Assembly: GCF_040581485.1 (NCBI RefSeq)
Contig: NC_090130.1
Span: forward strand, 1,426,001 to 1,490,000
DNA: 64,000 bases
Reading direction: 5' to 3'
Origin: Linepithema humile
Lineage: Eukaryota > Arthropoda > Insecta > Hymenoptera > Formicidae
Positions 1 to 11,700 of this stretch are shown one piece after another (within the stretch, counting starts at the first letter, position 1; each line of letters starts with the position of its first letter). The notes below the pieces were generated by a model. The model was not told where the DNA came from. It saw only the letters and a list, made by a program, of their open reading frames with translations, and did no database searches. The position numbers and the translations under genes were made by a program.

Positions 1-2456
1 AAAATTTAAATAAAATTTGTTTGATGTTTTGAAAATTATCAATAAGATATAATGAATAATAACGTATTCTTGAATTTTCGTTAAGTATTGTGCTAAAAAG
101 AATTAATAGCAAAACATCGTCCAAAAATTTATGCTTACAGAAAGATTTGATAATATTATAATACTCTATAGTTTCTTCAATAGTTTGTAATTAAAAAGTT
201 TGCTACAGTAAAATACACAAGGCACTGTGATTTAAGGTGGTTTCAACGATATATTGAAACTTTAAGAAATAAATGTATACAATATCAGAGGCATTATCTC
301 ACATTCTTTTAGAATTTTTTATCACTTAGTTATTAAAATATCTTTCATTTAACATGCCATTTATTGAATAATTTTTATAGGTTAATCAAACAAAAATCAG
401 ACAATTTTGTTTAATTATAGAAAAACTACTTTCAAAAAATTTATAAAAAATTGAATATAATTAGATAAATATTTATAAAAACCACATTTAAATTTCACGA
501 CATTTACTACGTTATTGTTGAATAATTTTATGACAAAAATAACATAATTTAATATAATGCATAAAGAGCAGAAAGACAGCAGTAAGAAGTATATCGTCAT
601 TTGCATGTGGAAAATACAGTGAAACGAAAACTGTTTTGTTTGTTATTTTCTACCATATTTCTGTATACATCTAATTCCACTTACTTTCTATATTTTTGGC
701 AACGATTGTACCGTTGGAACTGTTTTAAAAAAGTATTAAAGTAAAATTTTTTTTATAAAGAAAAACATATCTCCCGATGCCATTTCAAATCATTATAATA
801 ACAGATCGTTGTTTAAGCATGTTGTTTATCTTAAAAATAATGTCATATATTCAAAAAACACAAATTATTTAAAATTTGACATTTTTGAGAAAGTCAATAA
901 TGGAATTATTATTCAATAATTCAATATCAATAAGAGAATTATTTTCTTGCATCAAACCATTTAATTTTTGCATTTTAATTTTAAAGTGATTTATGATCTC
1001 AGAAATCATCTGATGTCAGTAAATCTGAATATAGATGCAGCAAAAACCTGTTGTAAAATTCATGTACCGTCGCATGAATTTAATTTCTCCTATTTAGAAC
1101 ACGTTTCTTTCCATCACACTACACGTGCCGCACTATTTCTCCAAGGAGAAATCTTTTTTTACAGTAATATTTCATAAAATCTCCATTGTTTGTTATGCAC
1201 GGATATTGTAGATATGTATATCTCACTGTCACACGTAGAGCGTAGAATAAATGAACGGCAAGTAAACCGGCTTTCATGTCGCAGTTACGCGCTATCCATC
1301 ACATCCACGAAAAGTCGGTATATTAGCATTGTTACAAGAGAGAGCCAAAATCAAACAAATGCATAAAATATATTATAAAGAATTGTTGCACGTGATGTTT
1401 TTTATAATGACATTTAAAGTGCACATTTATAAAATAAAATGTTGGTTAATGAAGTGTTTATGAAATAAGAGTTTAATCAAACAATATTGTTTTCCTATAG
1501 AGTTTTCAAAAATTGATAAAATTTATAGAAATACTTTAATAAAAAATCTGTTGCAAAATATAACAACATATTAAACATAACAATAAATTTAAACAAAGTT
1601 TCGATAAAATTACATCAAATTTTATCGTGAAAAAATATTTATTTTAATATCTATACATCTAACTTATCCAGATAGCCAAATGTTAGCAACATTGGCAGAT
1701 TGACAAATTTGCTGTCAATCTGCCAACATTCCTAACATTCTGTTGAGTTAGAGTATAAATATAAAAATATTGTTACTGTAAAGTCGACAGTATTGCAAAT
1801 ATTTGTATTTTATTTCAATTTATTTTTGCATTATTTTTATATCTGATAAAAAATTTCTCAACAAAATAATACAATATTTTAATAACATTAATTTTTTTTT
1901 AATTTTAATTTCTACAATTTAAAATTTCTATTGTGTAAACTTTTAAACACATTTATAAAAAATGTATTTAATTAAAACTAAATAATCATTATTATAGATT
2001 TTTTTTTAAAGAAAGAAAATCTCACACCTAGTAATACTGTTTATCAATGAGATTCATTTGAAAACAAGTGCAAAATTTTATCATGTCTACTATATTAACA
2101 ATTATCGATAAACTAGCATACTATAAGTTAAATATATTATGTACCATTCGAAGATAATAATAGAAATAGCTTACTATTTTGTGGTGGCGCATCTGCGCGC
2201 ATTTTGGCTAATCCTGCCTAATCCTTGGTAACAATGTGTATTGAGTGCTCGCACGTGTTGTTTAATATAGATTTACCCTCTTAATATACATTGACATTAT
2301 ATAAAAGCAGTCGTTCTGTATCTATTGGCGGTACCAGAAAAATAAATTTCACGGATAAAGGAAATCAAGTGAGGTAATATATAATAATAATAAGGGATAA
2401 AATAAAAGATAGTCAGAGAGAACAAAAGGATTCTATTTTGCAGAATAACACGCAGT
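1..2456. other. AT-rich region upstream of XPC, no gene seen
   Basis: No open frame here has exon-like composition or a recognisable product. The last 300 bases are richer in GC and CpG than the rest (for example around 2180-2270) and should hold the XPC promoter and leader. No TATA box at a sensible distance was found. A hairpin element at 1681-1737 is listed separately. Confidence 0.5.
1681..1737. repeat. Imperfect hairpin, 25-base arms (MITE-like)
   Basis: Left arm 1681-1705 and right arm 1713-1737 are inverted copies with about 3-4 mismatches around a 7-base loop. The outer TGTTAG and inner TTGGCAGATTGACA blocks match perfectly. A related half-element sits at about 37277-37313 inside the nicotinamidase gene, so this is probably a dispersed repeat family and not a one-off stem. 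Confidence 0.6.
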
Positions 2457-5400
2457 ATGAGTGATTCTGATGATGACAGTTCTGACAGTAGTAATGATTT
2501 TACTGGTATTACGCCAAACGATGAGCTGACAGCAAGTTTCTTTACAATTAAACCGGCGACAAAGACTAACCTGAATTTGAAGGAGGACAGTAGCGAAGAT
2601 GAGAGCAGCGACAATGATAATTTCACAAATGTTCCTGAGAACAACGGTATTGAACTGTTTTCTGAAGTGGTCAAGAATCTGGAAGCTTCGCAGAAGACTT
2701 ATATCAATGATGAGAAGCAGCATTCCTCCAACGATAATCTACAAAATATAAAAACAGTTAATGTTAAAAAAAATAATATATCAGATGAAATAAATGCAGT
2801 TTTGCTTCAAGGAGAAACTGGAATACATGCACTTCCTGAAAATGATGAAGACACGGATAATGAAGAGAAAAAGGAGGAGGATGTTAAACGTCCTGATGAT
2901 TATACTATACCTAAAGAAGGTATTAAAATAACTCTGCCAGGCACAAGTGTTTTCAAGAAGAAAACATCTTCCAAAAAGGAATCAGATCTAGCTGCGATTT
3001 TAAGAAGGAAACTGAAAACCAACCAAATAATTATAGAAAAAGCAGCTCGACTTTGTTGGTTGGCGCATGGATTTTACTTGAATCACCAAGCAAATGATCC
3101 TGAGATCATGTCAACAGTGGTATCTCTTGTTTCAAAACATAATTATCCAAAAAACAATTTTGATTTGACATATCTAACAAAGTTTACAAAATGGTTTAGA
3201 AATATGTTTACAATAGAACCTGGTGATAACGAAGTTGTCATAAATAAAGAAACACTGTTAAAAAGAATAGCAGAGAAGAAAATTTTCAATTACAGGGAAT
3301 TAATAATACTATATGTAGCAATACTACGAGCTATTGGTTTACATTGTCGTTTAATATTGTCTCTCAATCCACCACTTGTAAAAACCTATAATGAATTATT
3401 GCCTAAAACAAGTACAGCGAAAAAAAATGACAAAATTAAAGAAGAACCAAAAGAATCAAAAACAAAGGCAAAGTTGTCTAAAGGAAAAAAAAGTACAGAC
3501 TCAAAGAAGGATCTCAAGAATGAGAATATAATTCAAAATAGTGAAAATGCTCGAAGAAATGCTAATGAAGAAGCGAAGAAAAAGGCAGCAGAGATTCTGC
3601 GTTCAAAGTACTCTTATAATAAGAAGAACAAAGATAAAGTAAATAATATATCTATCCAAGATAGTGCTTCTACATCAAAAGATATTAAAGCAACTTCCAC
3701 AAGTTCAAAAAAAGGAAATATTGATGTATCTCCAAGACGTTTAAGGCCTCGTAAAACACATGTTGCATCAGCAGTGAATAAACCACAGGACAATACACAA
3801 ACTAATTCGAAAAATAATCAACCTGAAACACAAAAGTCCAGAAGACGATCAGAAAGTAGTAGTTTTGATTCTAATTCAGAAGAAGAGGAGGAAGAAGAAA
3901 AATTATTTAGCAAGCCAAAAAGAAAACGCAGTAATAACAATAAAGCAGTCACCACATCTAATGAAAAGAACAAAAAGAAGAACCAAGCATCCCAGGATGA
4001 AGAAGAAGATAATGACAAATTAAAAAAGAGGCAAGATGTATGGGCTGAGGTATATGTAGAATCTAAAGGATGCTGGATATGTGTAAATGTGATGGATTCA
4101 AATGTGGATTGTGTGACTGAAATATATGTAAGTATATATGCATATAAATATATGTAACCAATAATCCAAAAGAAAAACAAAAATTTATTTTTGTAATTAT
4201 GATACTATAGTTAATTTGTATATAAATGATATTAACGATATTATTTGTAATATTAGTGATATTATGTTTCAGAAAAAGGCGAGCAAACCAGTATTATATG
4301 TTATAGCATACAACTCGGAGGGATTAATAAAGGATGTCACACGACGCTATTGTCCACAATGGCTTTCTGTTACACGTAAACAGCGTATTGATGAGAAATG
4401 GTGGATTGAAACCTTAACTTATTGGCAAGAAAAGGAAACAGCCATATCTAAACAGGAGGATGAGTTACTTTTACAAAAGTATGTTTTCTTCTTTTTCTTG
4501 CTAATTTATACATTTTTAAATTTATCTTAAATATTTAAAAAAACTTATAATACTACTGATTCATAATAAAATGCAACTTTGTTTTTATAGAGAATTAGAA
4601 CAGCCATTGCCAAAAACTGTTAGCGAATGCAAGGGACATCCATTATACGTATTAATTAGGCACTTGCTCAAATATGAAGCCTTGTATCCACCGGATTGCG
4701 TACCACTCGGACATTTGAAAACGGGTGAAGCCATCTATTCGCGATATTGCGTGCACACGCTACGTTCGCGAGAAACTTGGCTAAAACATGCTCGAGTAGT
4801 TAAACCGAAGCAAGATGCTTATAAAATAGTTAAAGCACTGCCAAAGTATGACAAGGTAAAATTGTGCTAATATCTTTCCTTAGAATTTTATAAAACCAAA
4901 TTTTTTTTCGCGTTTTATAAAAACTATTGTTTATAAAAAAAATACTACAAAAATTTTGTGTAGCTTTCAGGCATGAAAATTAAGGATTCAGCACTAGAAT
5001 TATTCGGAGAATGGCAAACTACAGAGTATGAGCCACCAGAGGCTAAAGATGGTATTGTGCCACGTAACGCATTCGGAAATGTAGATTTGTTTAAAAAATG
5101 TATGCTTCCGAAAGGCACAGTACACATAAATCGTAAGTATAGCATATCTTTCTTTGTTAAGTACAATACCTGTTTGCTTATCACAATTTTTAATGATTAA
5201 TTTGTCTCTGCATTATTTTATATTCTTAATGAAAAAGACATCATATATGTGGTTTGACAACTGTTTTGTATAATATATAAAAATTAGAAAATCTAAAAAA
5301 TATTAAAAGAATTTCAAACTTATATTTTCTTACAAAGTCGCAGGGTGAAATTACAGTATATTATGTGGGAATCTATAGTTCCAGGATTGAATCGTATTGC

Positions 5401-5731
5401 CCGGAAACTAAACATAGATTGCGCAACCGCAGTGGTGGGTTTCAATTTTGGTTGTATGGGTGCCGTACCAGCCATTGAGGGCTGTGTTGTGTGTGCTGAA
5501 TATGAAGACGTATTGCGAGAAGCTTGGGAAACAGAACAAGTCGAGGCAGCTAAACGTGCCACTGAGAAAAGAGAGAAGAGGATTTACGGCAATTGGAAAA
5601 AACTCATTAAGGGATTACTTATTAAAGAGAAATTGTCACAAAAATACGAGTTTCAAGAAGAATCAAAAACAGATCAGTCAAACAAACGTCCAAAACAACG
5701 AAAAGGCACTGTAAAAAAGTCTAAGACTTAA
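2457..5731 (+). CDS. XPC: XPC / Rad4 DNA-damage recognition protein
   Basis: Damage sensor of global-genome nucleotide excision repair, acting in the nucleus with Rad23 and centrin partners. Exons are 2457-4127, 4273-4478, 4591-4855, 4964-5132 and 5379-5731, giving 2664 nt and 887 aa (human XPC is about 940). Residues 1-180 are acidic and low complexity. About 180-300 is the N-terminal half of the Rad4 transglutaminase-like fold (ARLCWLAHGF; YVAILRAIGLHCRL). A long K/S/E-rich, presumably disordered insert follows to about 530. The fold resumes at DVWAEVYVESKGCWICV and DVTRRYCPQW. BHD1 is about 640-690 (HPLYVLIRHLLKYEALYP, YSRYCVHTLRSRETWLK), and BHD2/BHD3 run to about 820 (LFGEWQT, VPRNAFGNV, GLNRIARKLNIDCATAVVGF). 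Exon 4 must use the TAG acceptor at 4961-4963, because the CAG at 4968-4970 would put TGA in frame. The first ATG of the frame is used. Poly(A) signals AATAAA lie at 5730 (overlapping the stop) and 5907. Confidence 0.96.
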
Positions 5732-8700
5732 TAAAATGTAAAAAATCATTATTTACACGTTAATAAGAAAACTTATTATCTTATATAAAATATAAAAATC
5801 TTATTATCTAGAATGATCATTTATTCGGACTGCATACTGTTATATCCAATATTTATGTTCAATTATTGTTAAAGCAGGTTTTTTAATGACATTTCTATAA
5901 TAACCGAATAAAGTTTCATTCTTGATAATAAGCCCCGTTTGATATTTATTAATTTTGTTTGGGTATTGTACGATTGATAAACTTGCTGTCAACACTTTTT
6001 GTACGAATTAAATTATTTTTACAATATAATGTAATATATAATCTCTCCTTCACTTTTCTCCACTTTCCTTAAAACAAAAGATAACTACCGTTATCAACAA
6101 AAGATCAATATCTGTGTTGAATTTGTAATATTTGAACAAAAGAAAATTTTTTAAATTATTGTCTCTATTTTGCTATTATGCTTATTATTAATATCATTAC
6201 TATTAATGTTATTTTATATATCAAAAAATTATTTAATCATTTTATTGAAATATTTATATTATTTATTAATAAATATTTATATATTTCTATTATCGTGCAT
6301 TATTGATTATTATCTTTATAAATAATTTCTTATTATATTTCAATATATGCAACTCAAGATTTTTCATCAGCTTGATCGCGATCGAATTTTATTCTCCCAT
6401 TATTACAAATATTTTATATTTTTTTTTGTTATTCTAATATTATTGGAGTATTCTTTGTATCTCAAATCGTTTTTATATTTTAATCGAAGTTTGCCAGAAA
6501 AAATATAAATATGCAACCCTATTCGCTTGTGGTTTGAAGCCAACCATGAATATGAGTTTTTGTTCTATTTTTATGCAACGACTTTTCAACAATATATATA
6601 TTGCGATATACGCTTCAATATTAATAACAAATAATTTTATAATAAACAAATTACCTGAAGATCGGATTTTTCCCATTATCTAACAAATTTATTGCAATTG
6701 GCGCAGCAACAATTCACGAATGCCGATCAACAATTTACGATGTTCATTAAACCACTCGTGTCTGCTTCTTGAAAATGGACTGTTCCGTGTACTTGCAATC
6801 TTATACTTTTTTATTTTCTTTCTAAAATTTAATTATCTTTGTTTATTAAAGATATAAGCACAATGTAACTACGAAAAATGAATATGATATTAACAATTAG
6901 AACGCTAGATATGAAATATTTTTATATAATAATCTCATCAAAAGTGCATCTCATCAAAAATGGACTCTTCCACTAGCTCCAAAAATATTTCATGCACTTT
7001 TATTAATAATGTATCCCAAATTTATCTGGTTTGAATATTCATTAGTGATCAATGCTATATATTATTCTAAATTTATCGATATTCAAAACGTTTGTTAATA
7101 TTATAATACAATAAATACTTACAAAATTCTTCGAATGACGCAGCTACGATTCACACATGCACACGGAAAAATTACGAATGTCTCATTTAGCGCGCAAAAC
7201 ATTTCAGTTATAATACTTTAATTTGTATCGAATGATTTGATTGGTTATTAGATAAAGAGCATTTGAAGGGCCGACATATTTTTATAAAAATATTAGAAAA
7301 TTCCTATTTGACAGCCAATGAGCACATCAGATAGAAATTCGTCATACATATTAGCCAACTTCTGATTCGTTCTCAAAAAGACTAACAAGTACACTGATTA
7401 GATGACTAGTTTTTAAAATATTAGCCTCTCCTCTTTCCTTTGTCAAGCTTTATTTTTTTGTACACAATGTGGGAGAAGATGCATGGTAAGCTATTAACAA
7501 GCTTTTGCTCTTTTGTTGAAATTGAGACATCTAAAATTAACATATCAATTCACTACATTATTCTCTTATTCTTTAATAATGAATTATGTTCACAGAACGC
7601 AATTAACCTTTCTTTAAAGAAACAGTTTCTTCGGAATTAGGCGGCTTAATTTATCATCATTGGGCAAGCATACACTTGCCTTAGGTGGAGCTTCTATTAA
7701 TTCTCCGGATCACGAATAATCACGAAAACCATTCTGGAAACTGGTTCAGGTTAGTTTCAGGTTTCTCCTTTGTAATGACGCTACAGTGTGATATCACCCA
7801 AACTTACTATTGTTTTAACCCATAAATCTCAATATTTACTTGTAATCGCAAATATTACAACAGCATTTTATATTACAGTTAGCTTCAGTGGCAGTTAGTA
7901 AAAGTTCAGAGCAGAATGAAAGGATCGATTATAAGGTAATTTTGATAAAGTCTTTGACGTAAATTGCACTTGTATTTCAATGTTCATTAAAGATATGTAA
8001 ATTTGTTATACTTCAAAAAAATAGAAGTAATTTATATAAATTGCATTAGATATTAATTTATTTAACAATACAATTTTAAAAATGACAAAGCTATTATATT
8101 TTTTATAGCCATTGTAATACTATTTATATATAGAAATGGTTATTTTTTTATCTTTACAATTTTTAGATATTTTTAGATAATTTATTAAATTTTACAATAT
8201 TACTTAATTGAGAAAAAATAATATATACACTACATAATAAAAAAAGTAGAAATATACATATAATTGATTTAATAAAAAACATTACTCAATTTTTTATAGT
8301 TTAACAACTTTGTGTTTGTAAATAGCTTCTCTTCATCATTAAATATAACGAACTTTAGACGACATAAATTTACAAATAATTTTTTATATAGTACAGAACT
8401 GAAAGGACATGTATTGGAAGGCAAAGAAAAAAGGTGGAATGACAAATGTCTCACTGGCAAATTCTACATCTTACTAGACTGAAGCATCAAAAGGTGTGTA
8501 ACAAACTTCGTTTTAATTCACAAGAATAAATAAATGAATTATTAATTCATTGAAAAATTTTCTAATTAATATTATATCAAAATGCAATTGCATTCTTAAA
8601 TTCATAATATATTTTGTTTCTAGAAAGTTATTTTTTTACAATTTATATTTTCTTAACAGTCTTTTTTTTCTAAGAAAAAATAAAATTTAATTTTTGAAAG

Positions 8701-8934
8701 AATTTATTTATTGAATTACAGTTAAAGTTGGAATATTTAAAGTGTAAGCTTAAATTTGGAAGATAATAAATATATGTTATAATAATTATAAATATTCATA
8801 AAAAAATAAACACACATTTTTGCATTTTTAATTGATGGACAATTCGTACAATATGCATTTTTACTAGAATTTCTGTATAATTTGAACAATAACACTGCAT
8901 TATAAGCATGCATTCAACATTGCACGGTATTACA

Positions 8935-9388
8935 AACAGAGAACAGTACATTCTCTTTCGAAGAATTACAGTTTTCCATTTTCCGAGGCAGACGTCAGCG
9001 ATCGATCATCCGCGCACGAGATATATGATCTCCGTTTCGCTTGGCGTAATTCGTGCGGAGCTGATCGATCATTAAGCTTGCCTCTCGTTCGTTCCGCTGC
9101 ACTCGCACGTGTGCATGCATTGCACCGCTCCTGGTACTACGCCACACGGTTTTAGCCGTCCAATTTCATATTTGCACCGACACCAGACCGGTATGAGTGC
9201 TGTGCATATCTGCACACACACATATGCACCAATACCTTGATAGTACATCTTCGTAGTAGACCACTAGCGGAATACATATCTATTTCAGAACGCGAACTTG
9301 AACTTAGATTCGTTCGAGCGCAGACTTACGAATGATGATCAGGAAATTGGCAATTAGGAACGAACGATAAGTTGGACTTGCGAGAACG
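8935..9388 (+). promoter_or_regulatory. CpG-rich promoter-like patch with a possible noncoding exon
   Basis: A local island rich in CpG and palindromic hexamers (CGATCG, GATCGATC, GCACGTGTGC E-box-like) stands out from the AT-rich surroundings. It ends at a good donor, AACG|GTGAGG, with GT at 9389-9390, so a noncoding first exon reading rightwards is possible. It could be a distal leader of the MINDY4B-like gene or belong to an unseen transcript. No protein can be read in it. Confidence 0.3.
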
Positions 9389-10149
9389 GTGAGGAAATCA
9401 ATTTTAACGATTCTTCGGCTTCCTTGTTATGCCTCACGTATTAAGATTTGGTCAAACAGATCGTCTAATTGAATCTTTTTTTTATTTTTAATCTTCAATG
9501 TAATATTATACGGAAAATTCTAAAAATATAATAGCTTAATCTAATAATCCCTAGAGTGATTTTTGAGAAATTAGAAATATTGTGTGGATATTATACGATT
9601 GTAGAATTATTTATCTATTAAATGACGCTGAAATGAGCTAACCCAAACAACACGCATGTCTTGAAAACATCTGAAAGACATGTGTAGGTGTAATACATAA
9701 ATACAATACAATAAATTTATTACAATAATAGTATACATTACTATAATTTTTTGTACAAAACTTTTCTCACATTTCAATGAATACTATTTATCACATTATT
9801 CCGCACAACAAGACATAACAATTAAATACTGTATCACTTCACTCTCATGCAATATTATAATTAATAACAGATTTATGAAGTGTTCATATAATCAATCATA
9901 CTTTTATCATTTTAATCCGGAAAAACGTAAGTGGCTTATTTTCTTCTTTTTATGTTACAGTTTTATTACAGCCGTTTTTGACTGCAACTTCATTTCCGAT
10001 TGTCTATAAAACTCGAACGAGAACAGCACGAAACGCATGCAAAGATGCGCAGCCCCGATAAATCTATAAGATAAGACGATCCGTATTCTGTACATTTGTG
10101 CCGAATTCAGCTCAGGTGTAAAGTTGGTATATACCAGGTGCTACGCAGG

Positions 10150-10190
10150 TATAAAAGCATGATTCGGGCACATCAAAGTCGTCAGTACAC
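10150..10190 (+). promoter_or_regulatory. TATA box plus initiator core promoter
   Basis: TATAAAA at 10150-10156 is followed 34 bases later by an insect initiator TCAGT at 10182-10186, with the expected start at A10184. Spacing and sequence are close to the arthropod TATA-Inr consensus. The nearest coding exon downstream on this strand is the MINDY4B-like gene at 11701; a short noncoding transcript is the alternative. Confidence 0.55.
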
Positions 10191-10855
10191 GTGTAACAAT
10201 TAAGTGAATAATTTCTTTTAACCGGGCATCTATTTTATAATTTGTCAAGTAATTTAATCTTTCACCGACATTCACATTTATTCATCTAAAGATTTCGGAT
10301 ATTTCAATCTCAGAATTGTTTACGGAGAACTTTGTCATTTAAAAAATTTAATTTAAAATCTGATAAAAAGTTAAAGATCTGTATAACTTCTGCAAGAGAG
10401 AAGTGAAGAATCATCTTTTTCGGTTTTTTTTTCTGCTGAATCTTATCCAACTGTTGATTAATAATTTTTCTTAACTGGCACATGAGAGAGAGATAATAAT
10501 TATTATAATAAATTATGCGGTAAAATTGATCGCGCCCTTTCTTGGCCACCCTGTATAGAAAGCTCGCGCGGCGCAATGAGCTGAGTCAGCACGGGGGTGT
10601 TAGTTAGGGTTATTATTTCTAGCCGCACGTCTGACGGCAGTCTGTCAGTTATCGCAAGTCAATGAGAGTACAAACAATACTTTCGTCAAAATTTGAAGTG
10701 GCTCAATTAGATATTCGGAATTTATGCCGATGTGTTAAATGTATGAACAAGTGTCTAATGTGAATTATACATACAATTTCAGTGTGATTTAAATATAATA
10801 TAATTATTACTTTAATACAAAATAAATAGAAATTGTTCTGAAAAACCGTGATCAT

Positions 10856-10895
10856 AAAATGCAAACTACATATACATATACGTAGTTTGCATTTT
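10856..10895. repeat. Perfect 14-base inverted repeat, 12-base loop
   Basis: Arms 10856-10869 and 10882-10895 are exact inverted copies (AAAATGCAAACTAC and its complement). The 15-mer CGTAGTTTGCATTTT of the right arm recurs at 22940-22954 inside a cadherin intron, which suggests a dispersed element. Confidence 0.6.
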
Positions 10896-11700
10896 AATGT
10901 CAATATAATACGCTTAAAAACACAAAATATAATAAAATATCTTAATTAATACAGTTCAAATTATAGTAAAAAGGCGATTTATTTTATGGAATAATTATAT
11001 GAATTAATTGTGAGAAAATACACAAAAATTTTAATAGAGTAAATATTACAATATGCACTATACAAAAGTACATAATATACGCAATAAGAAAAAAATAATT
11101 AATGACTTTAAACGATGAAATTTCATGATAATAAACTTTCAGAATTTTTTCGCGGTCGTTGCCCGCGGTTGCAGTTAACATGCGCATTTAAATCACTGAC
11201 ATTTTACAGATTGCCGCATACGCAGAGTTTCGTATTCCAATTTTTATGCATGGATGTCAAAGTCTCATTATCAGGGAACCATCGAGAGAAACTGTGAACA
11301 ATGCAAGGAATATATGGAATTTTTCTTACATTCTGTCAATCCATCTTCGGCAAGCAAAATGAGAATATGTGAAAACACCGCTGTGAGCGAGTCGACGCGT
11401 TTTTGCGGAAGTCATGCCGGTTAAGGAGCAATCGTTGAATGGAAACGAGTGGCGTTTTATGGACCGTCGAACTGCATCAGACTGTGGATCATAAATTTTG
11501 ACAAATAAAGTGGAAGAATGCGTACACTTTCCAATCTGAAGAAATGTTTCAGCGAGTAAACTTGACATGTAATTATTGTTGATACAGAAAAGGAATATGC
11601 GATGATTTTGGAGCAATCTGTTTGCGCACGACTATTAGTAATTTGAAAAACTGTGTCACGACGTAATTTAAATTCTGGATACGAGAAACAAGTTCAACAA

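Larger units (their letters stand above)
5732..11700. other. Gene-poor region between XPC and the MINDY4B-like gene
   Basis: About 6 kb without a recognisable coding exon. The first 3 kb are plain AT-rich sequence. From about 8930 GC and CpG rise, and there are promoter-like segments, listed separately. About 11130-11640 has the mixed composition of an untranslated leader and runs into the first MINDY4B-like coding exon. Confidence 0.5.

Noticed and set aside
11326..11616. 96-codon minus-strand frame upstream of the MINDY4B-like gene
   Set aside because: It overlaps what looks like the sense-strand leader of that gene and resembles no protein.
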